Shown here: one piece after another, positions 1 to 8,308 of the stretch | Position numbering within the stretch: position 1 is the stretch's first letter | Layout: every line of letters begins with the position of its first letter | Source of the DNA: DAOUBA01 sp034432855 | GTDB lineage: Bacteria; Chloroflexota; Anaerolineae; B4-G1 | Length of the DNA stretch: 51,853 nt | NCBI GenBank assembly: GCA_034432855.1 | Contig: DAOUBA010000229.1 | Span: 1-51,853, forward strand | Reading direction: 5' to 3' | The notes under the pieces: model-generated | What the model saw: the letters and a program-made list of their open reading frames with translations, nothing else | Told to the model about the DNA's origin: nothing | Database searches by the model: none | Position numbers and translations under genes: made by a program

Positions 1-42
1 AGCAGGGGAGCGAGGGAGCGGAGGAGCGGGGGAGAAGGGGCA

Positions 43-2952
43 GTGACAGTGACGGTCAATGGGGAAGAGAGGACTCTTTACGCGCGCCGGGGGGAGACGC
101 TGTTGGACGCGCTGCGCCGCGCCGGTTACACCAGCGTCAAGTACGGCTGCGGGATGGGCGACTGCGGTGCCTGCACCGTGCTCCTCGATGGCGAGCCGCT
201 CCACAGTTGCCAACTGCGTGCCGCCGACGTTGCCGGGCGCGAGGTGACGACGCTCGAAGCCCTGAGCAGAAACCCGGTTTCTCCGGAGAACCTGGGTTTC
301 TCAAGCCTCCACCCCCTCCAACAAGCCTTCATCGAGGCCGGCGCCATCCAGTGTGGCTATTGTACCCCTGCACAGATTCTCACTGCCAAGGCGCTCCTCG
401 ACCGCAATCCCAACCCGACCGAGGCAGAGATCCGCGAGGCGCTGGCGGGCGTCCTTTGTCGCTGCACGGGTTACGTCAAGATCGTCCAGGCGGTACAGCA
501 GGCGGCAGCGCTTTTGCGTGGGGCAAAAGCGCATTTTGCCTTACCGCGCGTGATCACTCCGCCGGAGATGGAACCGCTGCGCATCGTCGGCCGACCGGAG
601 CCGAAGGTGGACGGCGCCAAACTCGCGGCGGGCCGTCCGGCCTTTGCCGACGATTTCACGATGCCTGGGGTGTTGTATGCCGCTCTGCTCACCAGCCCGC
701 ATGCCCACGCCCGCATCAAGCGCATTGACGCGAGCCGGGCGCGCGCCCTGCCGGGCGTTCACGCCGTCCTCACATACAAAGATGTCCCTCGCGTCAAATA
801 CGCCTCCGGCGGACAGAGTTATCCCCAGCCGCCGCCGCTCGACCAGGTGAGTCTCGACGACAAGGTGCGTCACGTCGGTGACCGGGTGGCCGTCGTCGCC
901 GCCGAGACGCCCGAAATCGCACAACAGGCTTTGCGGCTGATCGAGGTCGAGTACGAGGTACTGCCGCACGTACTTGATCCCGAAGAGGCGATGCGTCCCG
1001 GCGCTCCGGTCATCCACGATGAGCCGGACACCGAGGGCATCTACGATCCACAGCGTAACATCGTCCACCACATCGAAGCCGAAGGCGGCGACCGCGAGGC
1101 TCAATGGGCCAGGGCCGATTACGTCTTCGAGGGCACCTATCGCACCTCGCAGCAGCAGCACGCGCACATCGAGCCGCACGTCTGCATCACCTACTGGGAC
1201 GAAGATGGGCGGCTGGTCATCCGCACCAGTACCCAGGTGCCCTTCCATGTCCGCCGCATCGTCGCCCCGCTGGTCAGGCTGCCGATCAAGCAGATCCGCG
1301 TGATCAAGCCGCGCATCGGCGGGGGGTTCGGCAACAAACAGGAGATGCTGATCGAAGACCTGTGTGCGCACCTGACGATCGCCACGGGCCGTCCGGTGCG
1401 CATGGTGTACACGCGCCAACAAGAGTTCAGTAGTTCGCGTAGTCGCCATCCGCAGATCATGCATTACAAGATCGGCGTGACGAAGGATATGGAGGTCGTT
1501 GCCACCGAACTCTATCTCATCGGCGACACCGGCGCTTACGGCACGCACGGCCTGACGGTGCAGATGGTCGGTGGACAGAAGGGGCTGACGCTCTACAACG
1601 CCCCGTACTCCAAGTTCGTCTGCGATGTGGTCTATACCAACAAACCCACGCCCGGCGCGTTCCGTGGCTACGGCGCGACGCAGTGTTTCTTCGGCATCGA
1701 AACCCTGATGTCCGAGATCGCCGAGCGGATGGGATGGGATGTGGTCGAATTCAAACGCAGGAACTGGATCAGGCAGGGCGAGGAGTTGTTGATGGCCAAG
1801 GCCCTGGGCGAAGGACGCGAGGGATTCGAGCAGGTCATTCGTTCCTCCGGCCTGGACGAATGTGTAAGGGTGGGGCTGGAGGCGGTGGATTGGTATGAAA
1901 AGCGGGGATTAGGGATTAGGAATCAGGGATTAGGGATTGGTGAGCAGGGTTCTGCTCCCAACCCCCAATCACTAATCACTAATCCTTCTATCAAACGCGG
2001 GATTGGGATGGCAGTGGTGTTGCACGGCAGCGGCATCGCCGGGCTGGACATGGGATCGGCAGCGATCAAGATGAACGACGACGGCTCCTTCAACCTCCAT
2101 GTCGGCGCGACCGACCTGGGCACCGGCTCCGACACCATCCTCGCTCAGATCGCTGCTGAGGTATTGGGTGTGCCGGTGGAGGACATTATCGTGTACTCAT
2201 CCGACACTGACTTTACCCCGTTCGACAAAGGGGCCTATGCTTCCAGCACGACTTACATCAGCGGCGGAGCGGTGCGCAAGGCGGCGCTCGATGTGGCGCG
2301 GCAGATCAGGGAGCATGCGGCGCGGATGATCGGGTACGGGGATCAGGGATCAGGGATCGGGCATCAGGGAATCGTGCTACAAGATCGAGCGGTGTGGTTC
2401 CCCGATGGGCGGAGTGTGACGCTCGCGCAGGTGGCGCTGAGCAGCCTGCACCAGCAGCACCAGCACCAGATCGCTGCCTATGCCTCGCATATGAGTTACG
2501 AAAGCCCGCCACCCTTCGCCGCCCACTTTGTCGAGGCCACTGTGGACACCGAGACCGGTCAGGTCACGGTCGAGCGTATCGTGATGGCGGTGGATGCCGG
2601 GCGGGTGATCAATCCCGTCACTGCTTCCGGGCAGGTCGAAGGCGGACTTACGCAGGGGCTGGGCTTTGCTCACTGCGAGGAGATGGTGTACGATGAGAGG
2701 GGGCGTCTGGTCAACCCCCGTCTGGGGCCGTACCACGTCTACAAGAGCAACGAAATGCCCCAGATGGAGGTGATCTTTGTACAGACCGACGAGCCGACCG
2801 GGCCGTTCGGCGCCAAATCCATTGCCGAGATTCCCATGGACGGCGTGGCCCCGGCCCTGGCCGATGCCATTCACGATGCGACGGGCGCGTGGCTGCGCGA
2901 GGTGCCCTTCACGCCGGAGCGAGTCTGGCGGGCGCTGAGGACTGTCGAATGA
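43..2952 (+). CDS. Fused [2Fe-2S]/molybdopterin hydroxylase, xanthine dehydrogenase family
   Basis: A molybdenum hydroxylase with the iron-sulfur and Mo-binding parts in one 969-aa chain and no FAD domain. The first cluster ligands are C36, C41, C44 and C56; the second are C104, C107, C139 and C141. The large domain carries IGGGFGNK and GAFRGYGAT, and GPFGAKSIAE places the catalytic Glu near the C-terminus. The family hydroxylates purines, aldehydes or N-heterocycles; fused chains of this layout include proteins annotated as selenium-dependent xanthine dehydrogenase, but the substrate cannot be read here. The GTG at 43 follows a purine-rich stretch; the frame is open to the window edge, so the start could lie upstream. 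Three repeat-like segments sit in frame at about residues 76-87, 621-648 and 764-777. Confidence 0.85.
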   Translation: MTVTVNGEERTLYARRGETLLDALRRAGYTSVKYGCGMGDCGACTVLLDGEPLHSCQLRAADVAGREVTTLEALSRNPVSPENLGFSSLHPLQQAFIEAGAIQCGYCTPAQILTAKALLDRNPNPTEAEIREALAGVLCRCTGYVKIVQAVQQAAALLRGAKAHFALPRVITPPEMEPLRIVGRPEPKVDGAKLAAGRPAFADDFTMPGVLYAALLTSPHAHARIKRIDASRARALPGVHAVLTYKDVPRVKYASGGQSYPQPPPLDQVSLDDKVRHVGDRVAVVAAETPEIAQQALRLIEVEYEVLPHVLDPEEAMRPGAPVIHDEPDTEGIYDPQRNIVHHIEAEGGDREAQWARADYVFEGTYRTSQQQHAHIEPHVCITYWDEDGRLVIRTSTQVPFHVRRIVAPLVRLPIKQIRVIKPRIGGGFGNKQEMLIEDLCAHLTIATGRPVRMVYTRQQEFSSSRSRHPQIMHYKIGVTKDMEVVATELYLIGDTGAYGTHGLTVQMVGGQKGLTLYNAPYSKFVCDVVYTNKPTPGAFRGYGATQCFFGIETLMSEIAERMGWDVVEFKRRNWIRQGEELLMAKALGEGREGFEQVIRSSGLDECVRVGLEAVDWYEKRGLGIRNQGLGIGEQGSAPNPQSLITNPSIKRGIGMAVVLHGSGIAGLDMGSAAIKMNDDGSFNLHVGATDLGTGSDTILAQIAAEVLGVPVEDIIVYSSDTDFTPFDKGAYASSTTYISGGAVRKAALDVARQIREHAARMIGYGDQGSGIGHQGIVLQDRAVWFPDGRSVTLAQVALSSLHQQHQHQIAAYASHMSYESPPPFAAHFVEATVDTETGQVTVERIVMAVDAGRVINPVTASGQVEGGLTQGLGFAHCEEMVYDERGRLVNPRLGPYHVYKSNEMPQMEVIFVQTDEPTGPFGAKSIAEIPMDGVAPALADAIHDATGAWLREVPFTPERVWRALRTVE
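268..301. repeat. Small palindrome inside the 2Fe-2S domain
   Basis: AGAAACCCGG at 268-277 is the near-complement of CCTGGGTTTC at 291-300, with CTCCGGAG in the middle. It encodes an extra segment (SRNPVSPENLGFS) just before the usual LHPLQQAF motif of the ferredoxin domain, so it looks like an in-frame insertion. Confidence 0.65.
1905..1986. repeat. Telomere-like GGGATTA tandem repeat with inverted partner, inside a coding region
   Basis: Degenerate GGGATTA units run along the coding strand, followed by the complementary TTAGTGATT-type run, so the segment can form a long hairpin around a central GAGCAGGGTTCTGCTC palindrome. The length keeps the xanthine-dehydrogenase-type gene in frame and adds about 28 residues (RGLGIRNQGLGIGEQ...). 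The G-runs could also form a quadruplex. Confidence 0.85.
2337..2371. repeat. GATCAGG heptamer repeat inside a coding region
   Basis: Tandem GATCAGG/GATCGGG/CATCAGG units encode GDQGSGIGHQG within the large domain of the hydroxylase. This is the third repeat-like insertion in the same gene. Confidence 0.7.
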
Positions 2953-2984
2953 CAGAGTTGTTGGAAAGCGGCGTCGGTGTTTGT

Positions 2985-3013
2985 TTGCGCAATCCCTTCT
3001 TGTGTATTACAAT
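2985..3013 (+). promoter_or_regulatory. Sigma-70 type promoter of the first toxin-antitoxin pair
   Basis: TTGCGC at 2985-2990 and TACAAT at 3008-3013, separated by 17 bp. It lies 42 bp before the antitoxin start codon. Confidence 0.55.
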
Positions 3014-3054
3014 CGGCTTGGGGATGGCGTCTGGTCAAGCAAGGAGAGAACGCG

Positions 3055-3354
3055 ATGAATGATGCGGTGATCGCTATCTATGAGAAGGGGGTTCTGCGTC
3101 CGTTGGCACCGTTAGCACTGCCGGAACAGACCCGCGTACGGGTTCTCGTTCAGCCGATTGCGCCCGCGGACGCCGCCATGCACCGTCACCAGGTGCGCGA
3201 AACGCTAGTCGCAGCCGGGTTAAGCCTGCTAACGCCCGACATGCCTCTGCCCGCGGAACCGCTTTCGACGGAACGGCGCGAAGAACTGGCGCGTCGGTTT
3301 TCTGGGGGGCGGCCGCTCGCCGAACTGATCATCGAAGAGCGTGAGGGGCGCTGA
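3055..3354 (+). CDS. Antitoxin, AF2212-like/DUF104 family
   Basis: A 99-aa protein beginning IAIYEKGVLRPL after a short lead, the N-terminal signature of the AF2212-like (UPF0165/DUF104) antitoxins that accompany PIN-domain toxins. The start is the ATG at 3055, preceded by AAGGAGAG at 3041-3048; the reading frame continues upstream but without a ribosome site. Its TGA overlaps the ATG of the toxin gene by one base, so the two are translationally coupled. The role as neutraliser of the adjacent VapC is inferred from family and position. Confidence 0.75.
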   Translation: MNDAVIAIYEKGVLRPLAPLALPEQTRVRVLVQPIAPADAAMHRHQVRETLVAAGLSLLTPDMPLPAEPLSTERREELARRFSGGRPLAELIIEEREGR

Positions 3355-3818
3355 TGACAGATTATTATGCCGACAGCAGTGTGTTGGTTAAACGTCACGT
3401 TCACGAGGTTGGTTCGCAGTGGTTTCGCGCGCTGGCGGATCCATCTGCTGGCAATGTCGTCATCACGTCTCGCGTCAGTATTGTCGAAGTCTATAGCGCT
3501 CTCAATCGCCGTCGGCGCGAGGCCAATCTGAGCACCGCGGATTATGCTGAAATCGTGACGGATTTTGTCCTACTATGCGTGACCGAATACCAGATTGTCG
3601 AATTGACAGCGCCGGTAGTCGAGCGGGCCAGGCTGCTCCTGGAACGTTATCCTCTGCGCGCTTACGACGCTGTGCAACTGGCCTCGGCACTGATGACTTG
3701 TGATGCTCTTCTTGCCGCCCATCTACCACCGCTAACTCTCCTGGCTGCCGATGACCGCTTGTTGGATGCGGCGCGGGCTGAGGGATTGACGGTGGATAAC
3801 CCCAACGCATATCCGTGA
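3354..3818 (+). CDS. vapC: PIN-domain toxin, VapC family
   Basis: A 154-aa PIN-domain protein. Acidic metal-site residues are visible in the N-terminal YYADSSVLVK segment, in the middle (IVEVYSALNRR) and at RAYDAVQLASA, with a final AADDRLLDAA. VapC proteins are Mg-dependent ribonucleases that stop translation by cutting tRNA or rRNA. The gene overlaps the antitoxin (ATGA-type junction) and its own stop overlaps the GTG start of the following Fe-S gene, so all three may be on one transcript. Confidence 0.85.
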   Translation: MTDYYADSSVLVKRHVHEVGSQWFRALADPSAGNVVITSRVSIVEVYSALNRRRREANLSTADYAEIVTDFVLLCVTEYQIVELTAPVVERARLLLERYPLRAYDAVQLASALMTCDALLAAHLPPLTLLAADDRLLDAARAEGLTVDNPNAYP

Positions 3819-4558
3819 CAACTGCTCTCAAGCGTAATAATGTGGATGATCTAGCGGAGCATTTGCGCCATGAGGCCCTGGCGTTGGGCGCCGACTTTTT
3901 CGGCGTGGCCGATCTCGCCCCGGCCCGCGATTTCGTCCGCGAGCAGGGTGGGGAGGTGGTAGCCCAATTTCCACGCGCTATCACTGTGGGTGTAACGATG
4001 CCGTTCGCGGTCGTGGACGAATTACATCGCCATGCTGACAGGACAGTGGCACAGACCTATCGCAGCCACGGCCAAGACGTGATCAATCTGCGCTTGGAAC
4101 AGATCGCCTCGCGCATCGCGAGCTTCCTGCAACGGGAGGGATATCGCGGCTTTCCGATACCTGCTCGTCTGCCACTGCATGATGCGGAGAGGCTGCGCGG
4201 GCTGTTCTCGCACAAACTGGCGGCGCACCTGGCCGGCCTGGGCTGGATCGGCAAGAGTTGCTTGCTGGTGACGCCGGAAGTCGGCCCCCGCGTGCGTTGG
4301 GACACCGTGCTGACCGACGCGCCGCTTACCCCAGGCCGGCCGCTGGAGGAGCGTTGCGGCGACTGTGTGGAGTGTGTTGAGATCTGCCCCGTGCATGCCT
4401 TCACCGGGCGCAATTTCCGTGCCGACGAGCCGCGCGAAATGCGCTTCGATGCCCACCAATGCAACGCTTATCTGCGCGAGCGCGAAGAGCAAATGGGCGT
4501 GCGAGCGTGTGGGCTGTGCGTCTATGTCTGCCCGTATGGTCGGGCCGGACGCAGATAA
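3815..4558 (+). CDS. QueG-like iron-sulfur protein (two 4Fe-4S clusters)
   Basis: A 247-aa protein with ALGADFFGVADL at the N-terminus, GWIGKSCLLVTPEVGPR in the middle and a C-terminal ferredoxin part with CGDCVECVEICP and CGLCVYVCPYGR. This is the layout of epoxyqueuosine-reductase-like and reductive-dehalogenase-like proteins, but it is shorter than QueG (about 310-380 aa), so true tRNA queuosine function is doubtful. Start GTG at 3815 overlaps the VapC stop. The last codons and the stop fall within an ACGCAGATAAACGCAGATG tandem repeat that supplies the C-terminus. Confidence 0.7.
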   Translation: MTTALKRNNVDDLAEHLRHEALALGADFFGVADLAPARDFVREQGGEVVAQFPRAITVGVTMPFAVVDELHRHADRTVAQTYRSHGQDVINLRLEQIASRIASFLQREGYRGFPIPARLPLHDAERLRGLFSHKLAAHLAGLGWIGKSCLLVTPEVGPRVRWDTVLTDAPLTPGRPLEERCGDCVECVEICPVHAFTGRNFRADEPREMRFDAHQCNAYLREREEQMGVRACGLCVYVCPYGRAGRR

Positions 4559-4572
4559 ACGCAGATGAACGC
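4549..4572. repeat. ACGCAGATRA tandem repeat spanning a stop codon
   Basis: About two and a half copies of ACGCAGATAA/ACGCAGATGA. They encode the end of the QueG-like protein, including its TAA, between two convergent genes. Confidence 0.7.
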
Positions 4573-4600
4573 CGGGCTGCTCTTGTAGGCAGAGTTTCGC

Positions 4601-5677
4601 TTATAGAATGTCGGAGATCGAGATACGGCGCGCTTGGGCGCGTCGGAGCATCCACTCCTTGAGATTACCCGGTACCGGCTCGCCATCGGGCCGACGTTCC
4701 AGGTGCAGCGCGCCGGTTGTGCAGGCCGCCACACACAGCCCACAGCCCACGCAGCGGACGGGGTCTACGACACACGTAGCCTCCGCCACCGCCAGCGCCC
4801 CGAACCGGCAGCGTTCGACGCACGTGCCACAGCCGGCGCACGTCACGGCATCCACGGCGGCACGGAAGCCGGAGTGGGCCACGGCGGTGGGAATGTCGAA
4901 CTCGGCCACGCCGCGCAAAACCCCGCAACAGCAGGTGCAGCAGTTGCAGATGTAGGAATGGCCGTCGCGGTAATTGCCGGTGGTGTGCACCAGCCCCGCC
5001 TCTTCCGCTTCGCGTAGAAGGCGCAACGCCTCTTCTTTGGTGATCGCGCGCATCGCGGAATCGCCGTCGAACGCGCCCTCGACAGGCGCGAACGACAGGC
5101 AGTTCTCCACGGGGTGATCGCAGCCGTGGCCGATAAGCCGGCGCTGGACGCGGCAGATGCAATCGCGTACACCCCAGGCTTTGGCAGTTTCCAGCAATTC
5201 CGAGGCCCGCTCGTAGGGAAAGACCTCCAGGTTGAAGGGGATTGCCTCCTCGACCGGGATGACGCGGTGGATGGCAGGCTTGGTGAAGGCGATGCCGCCG
5301 CCGCGCGTCTCCTGAAAGTACGCCTCGAACAGCGTTGCCAGTTCCGCATCCATGCGCGGCAGTTGCGCCTCATAGATGCCGACGACGAAGGGCATCAGGC
5401 CAAAGGCGAGTTGTCCACCTTCTCGCTTCGCGCGGATCAGCCCTTTGCGCACCATCTCTTTAAGGGTGCGGTGGGCTACATCGGGGTCCACGCCAGCGCG
5501 GGCAGCGATGTCGGCGGCAGGCTCGCGGGTCAGACGCATCAGGCTGGCCAGCGCCGCTTCCTCCAGCGTGAACATCTTGGCCAGCAGGCGCAGTTCCACA
5601 CCGCTCTCCGTTGCGGGGAAGCCGTTGGGAATGCCATCCAACCTTTGCGCCAGCCTACGGTATACCTCTTGGGACAT
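4601..5677 (-). CDS. Winged-helix and ferredoxin-domain protein
   Basis: A 358-aa protein. The N-terminal 100 residues read as a winged-helix domain (LTREPAADIAARAGVDPDVA ... MVRKGLIRAKREGG). The middle holds WGVRDCICRVQRRLIGHGCDH and YICNCCTCCCGVLRG, and the C-terminus has two 4Fe-4S motifs, CAGCGTCVERCRFGAL and CVGCGLCVAACTTGAL. Such proteins are widespread in anaerobes and probably pass electrons or sense redox state; no substrate is known. It is the second gene of a minus-strand pair, 3 bp after the membrane-protein gene at 5681-6292. Confidence 0.75.
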   Translation of the reverse strand: MSQEVYRRLAQRLDGIPNGFPATESGVELRLLAKMFTLEEAALASLMRLTREPAADIAARAGVDPDVAHRTLKEMVRKGLIRAKREGGQLAFGLMPFVVGIYEAQLPRMDAELATLFEAYFQETRGGGIAFTKPAIHRVIPVEEAIPFNLEVFPYERASELLETAKAWGVRDCICRVQRRLIGHGCDHPVENCLSFAPVEGAFDGDSAMRAITKEEALRLLREAEEAGLVHTTGNYRDGHSYICNCCTCCCGVLRGVAEFDIPTAVAHSGFRAAVDAVTCAGCGTCVERCRFGALAVAEATCVVDPVRCVGCGLCVAACTTGALHLERRPDGEPVPGNLKEWMLRRAQARRISISDIL

Positions 5678-5680
5678 TGT

Positions 5681-6292
5681 TCACTCTCTGTCCTTTCTTC
5701 TAGCCTGCGTGTTCTGCCATCGCGCCGCGCGGCGCATCTCCCAACTGGTGCGAGAGTCGTCCAACTGACGGGAAAGCGTCATCCAATCGTCAACCAGGAA
5801 GACGAAGCCGTTGCTGTTGGGGAGCAGAAGGTAACGACTGAACCAGAGGCCTAGCCACGTTTTGGGGAGTGGATAGTTCGAGATTTCTACCACTATTACA
5901 GTTCGATTCCAGTAGGGAGACAACCAGGCCCGGCGTGTCCCCTTTTCCTTGTCCGGATCGAAGACCTGAGCCAAAGTAGTGGGACGCACTCCCTTGAAGC
6001 GACTATAGGACACGGAAAGGGGATGGAATGGGGTTCGAATATACAGTCTATTCGACTTGCACTGCACCCAGGCCAGGCGCCGGGCCAGGTAGGCGTAGGC
6101 CAGGATGAGCACGGAGGCCAGGGCAGGGATGAGCGTGAGGGGGCGGAAGGGAGGGTAAATGAGCGTAGTGCGCGGTGCAACCCACCACAGCACCAACGAG
6201 GCCACCGCGATCAGGGCACAGGGCCACGCCCATCGTTGCCACATGCGGCTATAGATCAGCAGGCGAAAACGGTTCCTATCTCTCCTGGCCAT
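5681..6292 (-). CDS. Two-helix membrane protein with PH-like soluble part
   Basis: A 203-aa protein of unknown function. Two hydrophobic helices (WPCALIAVASLVLWWVA and LTLIPALASVLILAYAYLA) near the N-terminus are followed by a soluble region rich in beta-prone segments (NRLYIRTPFHPLSVSYSRFKG), which resembles bacterial PH-like domains. The C-terminus is very basic. It is the first gene of an operon with the downstream winged-helix ferredoxin gene and has its own promoter at 6322-6350. Confidence 0.6.
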   Translation of the reverse strand: MARRDRNRFRLLIYSRMWQRWAWPCALIAVASLVLWWVAPRTTLIYPPFRPLTLIPALASVLILAYAYLARRLAWVQCKSNRLYIRTPFHPLSVSYSRFKGVRPTTLAQVFDPDKEKGTRRAWLSPYWNRTVIVVEISNYPLPKTWLGLWFSRYLLLPNSNGFVFLVDDWMTLSRQLDDSRTSWEMRRAARWQNTQARRKDRE

Positions 6293-6321
6293 CGGTCATC
6301 TCCAGTGGGCTGATAGATAAT

Positions 6322-6350
6322 AGTATACCATCTGCCGGAGTGATAGACAA
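6322..6350 (-). promoter_or_regulatory. Promoter for the membrane/ferredoxin gene pair
   Basis: On the minus strand, TTGTCT (complement of 6345-6350) and TATACT (6322-6327) with a 17-bp spacer, 30 bp before the ATG at 6292. Confidence 0.65.
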
Positions 6351-6381
6351 GCCGCCCTCTTCTGGAAAGCCTTTGTGGCAG

Positions 6382-6409
6382 TTGACTTGTTTCCCAAGAG
6401 GGATATAAT
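6382..6409 (+). promoter_or_regulatory. Promoter for the DUF4388/GTPase genes
   Basis: TTGACT at 6382-6387 and a perfect TATAAT at 6404-6409, 16-bp spacer. It is back to back with the minus-strand promoter and about 70 bp before the DUF4388 start. Confidence 0.75.
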
Positions 6410-6478
6410 TGATACCTCAGAGGGCCTTTACGAGCGTGATCTGGTTTCAGGTCCGCGGCGTTTGCGGTGGAGGTAGGC

Positions 6479-7309
6479 ATGGCACTGAGGGGAAACCTGC
6501 GAGACTTTAGCACGACCCAATTGCTCAATCTGATCAACCTGGCGCGCAAAACGGGCACCCTGACGGTTGAGGGACAAGGGACGCGGGCCCGCCTGTGTTT
6601 CAAGGAAGGCAAGCTCATCTACGTGACCCTGGATGGGCACGACGATCACCTGGCTGCCGTGCTTCATCGGGCAGGCAAGATCACGGCCGAACAGGCTCGC
6701 ACGATCCAGGCTCAGGCCGGCACCAAGAGCGACAAGGAATTGGGGCTGTTGCTGATCAACGCCGGTTACGTGTCTCAGGCCGACGTTTTGCGGATCATGC
6801 AGAACCACATCTTGAGCAACATCTACCCTCTCTTCACTTGGTCGGAAGGCACTTTCTACTTCGAGTCGAACGTACTGCCGTTCGAAGACCGCATTACCGT
6901 CGCCATTGACCTGGAAAACGTGATCATGGAGGGCAGTCGCCGCCTGAAGGAGTGGGAGCGGCTGCAAGAGGAACTGCCCAACCTCGATGTGGCGCTCAAG
7001 TTCGCCGACCGTCCCGATGCCCGTCTGCGCAACATTAGCCTCAGTGTTGAAGAGTGGCGTGTCGTTTCCTTCATCAATCCGCGTAACACGATCCGCCAGA
7101 TCGCGCAGTACAATAACATGAGCGACTTTCAGATCCGCAAGATCGTATATGGTTTGTTGCAAGCGGGCCTCGTTGAGTTAATCCAACCGGAGGGAGTGAG
7201 CAGACCTGCGAAACCCGGCGTGCCGGGCCCGGCTCCTGTCGCGATGCGGCCTCCCGCTGTCAAGCGGAGCATCGTTGTGAAGCTGATTGACTTTTTCCAG
7301 AAACGTTGA
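6479..7309 (+). CDS. DUF4388 domain protein
   Basis: A 276-aa protein starting MALRGNLRDFSTTQLLNLIN, the signature of the DUF4388 (PatA N-terminal-like) domain, which continues through GTLTVEG, FKEGKLIYVT and FTWSEGTFYFE. A C-terminal winged-helix-like part follows (NTIRQIAQYNNMSDFQIRKIVYGLLQAGLVEL). DUF4388 proteins commonly accompany MglA-type GTPases and two-component proteins. The ATG at 6479 is chosen because GGAGG lies at 6469-6473; an in-frame GTG at 6467 is less likely. The TGA overlaps the ATG of the GTPase gene, so the two are coupled and probably form one functional unit. Confidence 0.8.
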   Translation: MALRGNLRDFSTTQLLNLINLARKTGTLTVEGQGTRARLCFKEGKLIYVTLDGHDDHLAAVLHRAGKITAEQARTIQAQAGTKSDKELGLLLINAGYVSQADVLRIMQNHILSNIYPLFTWSEGTFYFESNVLPFEDRITVAIDLENVIMEGSRRLKEWERLQEELPNLDVALKFADRPDARLRNISLSVEEWRVVSFINPRNTIRQIAQYNNMSDFQIRKIVYGLLQAGLVELIQPEGVSRPAKPGVPGPAPVAMRPPAVKRSIVVKLIDFFQKR

Positions 7310-7866
7310 TGACTATGCAGACAGTGAAAATGGTAGTGACCGGCCCCTTTGCAGCGGGCAAGACGCAGTTCATCCAGACGATCAGTGAGATTGACGTTGT
7401 AGCGACGGAAAAGAGGCTGACTCGCCGGGAAGAGCGCATCAAGGATCAGACCACGGTGGCGATGGACTTTGGGCGTATCACAGTGGACGAAGACCTGGTG
7501 CTCTACCTGTTCGGTACCCCTGGTCAGCGCCGCTTCGATTTCATGTGGGAGATTCTTTCCGAGGGTATGCTCGGCTTCGTCGTGCTGCTCGACAGCGTGC
7601 GCCCTGAGACGTTCCGCGAGGCTCGCAACATCCTCGAGACTTTTCGCTCCTACGCTCCTGTCCCTTACGTCGTTGCGGCGAACAAACAGGACATGGAAGA
7701 CGCCTGGCAGCCTGAAGACCTGCGCATTGCCCTTCGTATCCCACCCGAGATCAAAGTGCTACCCTGCGTGGCGACCGACCGCGAGAGCGTGAAGAACGTG
7801 CTGCTGGAACTATTGTATTCGATCCTCGAAGTTATGGATGCGGAGGAGGGCGAAGAGCGCGCCTGA
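7309..7866 (+). CDS. Small Ras-like GTPase, MglA/CvnD type
   Basis: A 185-aa GTPase with P-loop GPFAAGKT, a switch region around RITVDEDLVLYLFGTPGQRRF (the G3 Asp is replaced within FGTPGQ, as is usual in this prokaryotic subfamily) and G4 motif NKQD. Relatives act as nucleotide-dependent switches in polarity, motility and signalling. The ATG at 7309 overlaps the stop of the DUF4388 gene; a second ATG at 7315 is possible. The pair probably signals to, or shares regulation with, the histidine kinase and response regulators further downstream. Confidence 0.8.
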   Translation: MTMQTVKMVVTGPFAAGKTQFIQTISEIDVVATEKRLTRREERIKDQTTVAMDFGRITVDEDLVLYLFGTPGQRRFDFMWEILSEGMLGFVVLLDSVRPETFREARNILETFRSYAPVPYVVAANKQDMEDAWQPEDLRIALRIPPEIKVLPCVATDRESVKNVLLELLYSILEVMDAEEGEERA

Positions 7867-8068
7867 GGTGAATGCAACATGCCGTCCTGTGACCAGGATT
7901 TGTGTTGTGCGGGACATTGCAAACTCCTTTGCATATCTCTGAGTCACGTTTCTCCGGCGGTCGAACCATGCAGGATGGCAGGTTCGACCGTTGTTTGTAG
8001 GTGGCAGTTGTAACTTCGCCTTAACGGAATTGCAACGTTCTGTCTATGCTTCTTGTGCGGTTTCATGA

Positions 8069-8074
8069 TATAGT
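8069..8074 (+). promoter_or_regulatory. Extended -10 promoter of the structured leader
   Basis: TGATATAGT provides a TGn-extended -10 (TATAGT at 8069-8074). No good -35 is seen. The predicted transcription start, about 7 bases downstream, is G8081, exactly the first base of the closing helix of the RNA described next. Confidence 0.5.
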
Positions 8075-8080
8075 GGCAAG

Positions 8081-8293
8081 GGGCGCATGTAGCACTTGGG
8101 GGAAAAGTGCTGATCGTCTCGCGCCCGGCGTGAAGGGGCGTAGCGCCGCTACGCTCCAACCGGGCTGAACACGTGAAAGCCCTCTTCGGGGGCTGAAAAT
8201 AAGCCCGACAGGGCTTTCATTTGGCTCAGCCGTGCGCTTTGAGCACACGGCGGCGCTCAATCAACGTTCGCCCCTCAAGACTTACATGCGCCC
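8081..8293 (+). ncRNA. Candidate structured RNA or riboswitch-like leader of unknown class
   Basis: The 442-bp gap between the GTPase and hydrolase genes holds a compact structured segment. An 11-bp closing helix pairs GGGCGCATGTA (8081-8091) with TACATGCGCCC (8283-8293). Inside are hairpins 8092-8110 (GCACTT/AAGTGC), 8123-8165 (GCCCGG/CCGGGC enclosing GGGGCGTAGC/GCTACGCTCC), 8174-8219 (TGAAAGCCCT/AGGGCTTTCA) and 8229-8251 (GCCGTG/CACGGC). AGGGGCG near 8134 could alternatively pair with CGCCCCT near 8270. It ends 15 bp before the hydrolase ATG, which has no clear ribosome site, and no U-tract follows. A cis-acting leader is therefore more likely than a free sRNA. It does not match 6S, SRP, tmRNA or RNase P signatures I know. 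Confidence 0.55.
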
Positions 8294-8308
8294 AGTGACA
8301 AGCGCAGT

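Noticed and set aside
541..1548. Long minus-strand open frame opposite the molybdenum hydroxylase
   Set aside because: Antisense to a well-conserved gene, no family motif and no ribosome site; a side effect of GC-rich codon use. The same holds for 13857-15317, 23422-24546 and 45058-46383.
1905..1986. Telomere or chromosome end
   Set aside because: Lies within an open reading frame that continues on both sides and has an inverted partner.
8081..8293. 6S RNA, SRP RNA, tmRNA or RNase P RNA
   Set aside because: The helix layout has several side hairpins instead of a rod, and none of the conserved core sequences of these RNAs were seen.
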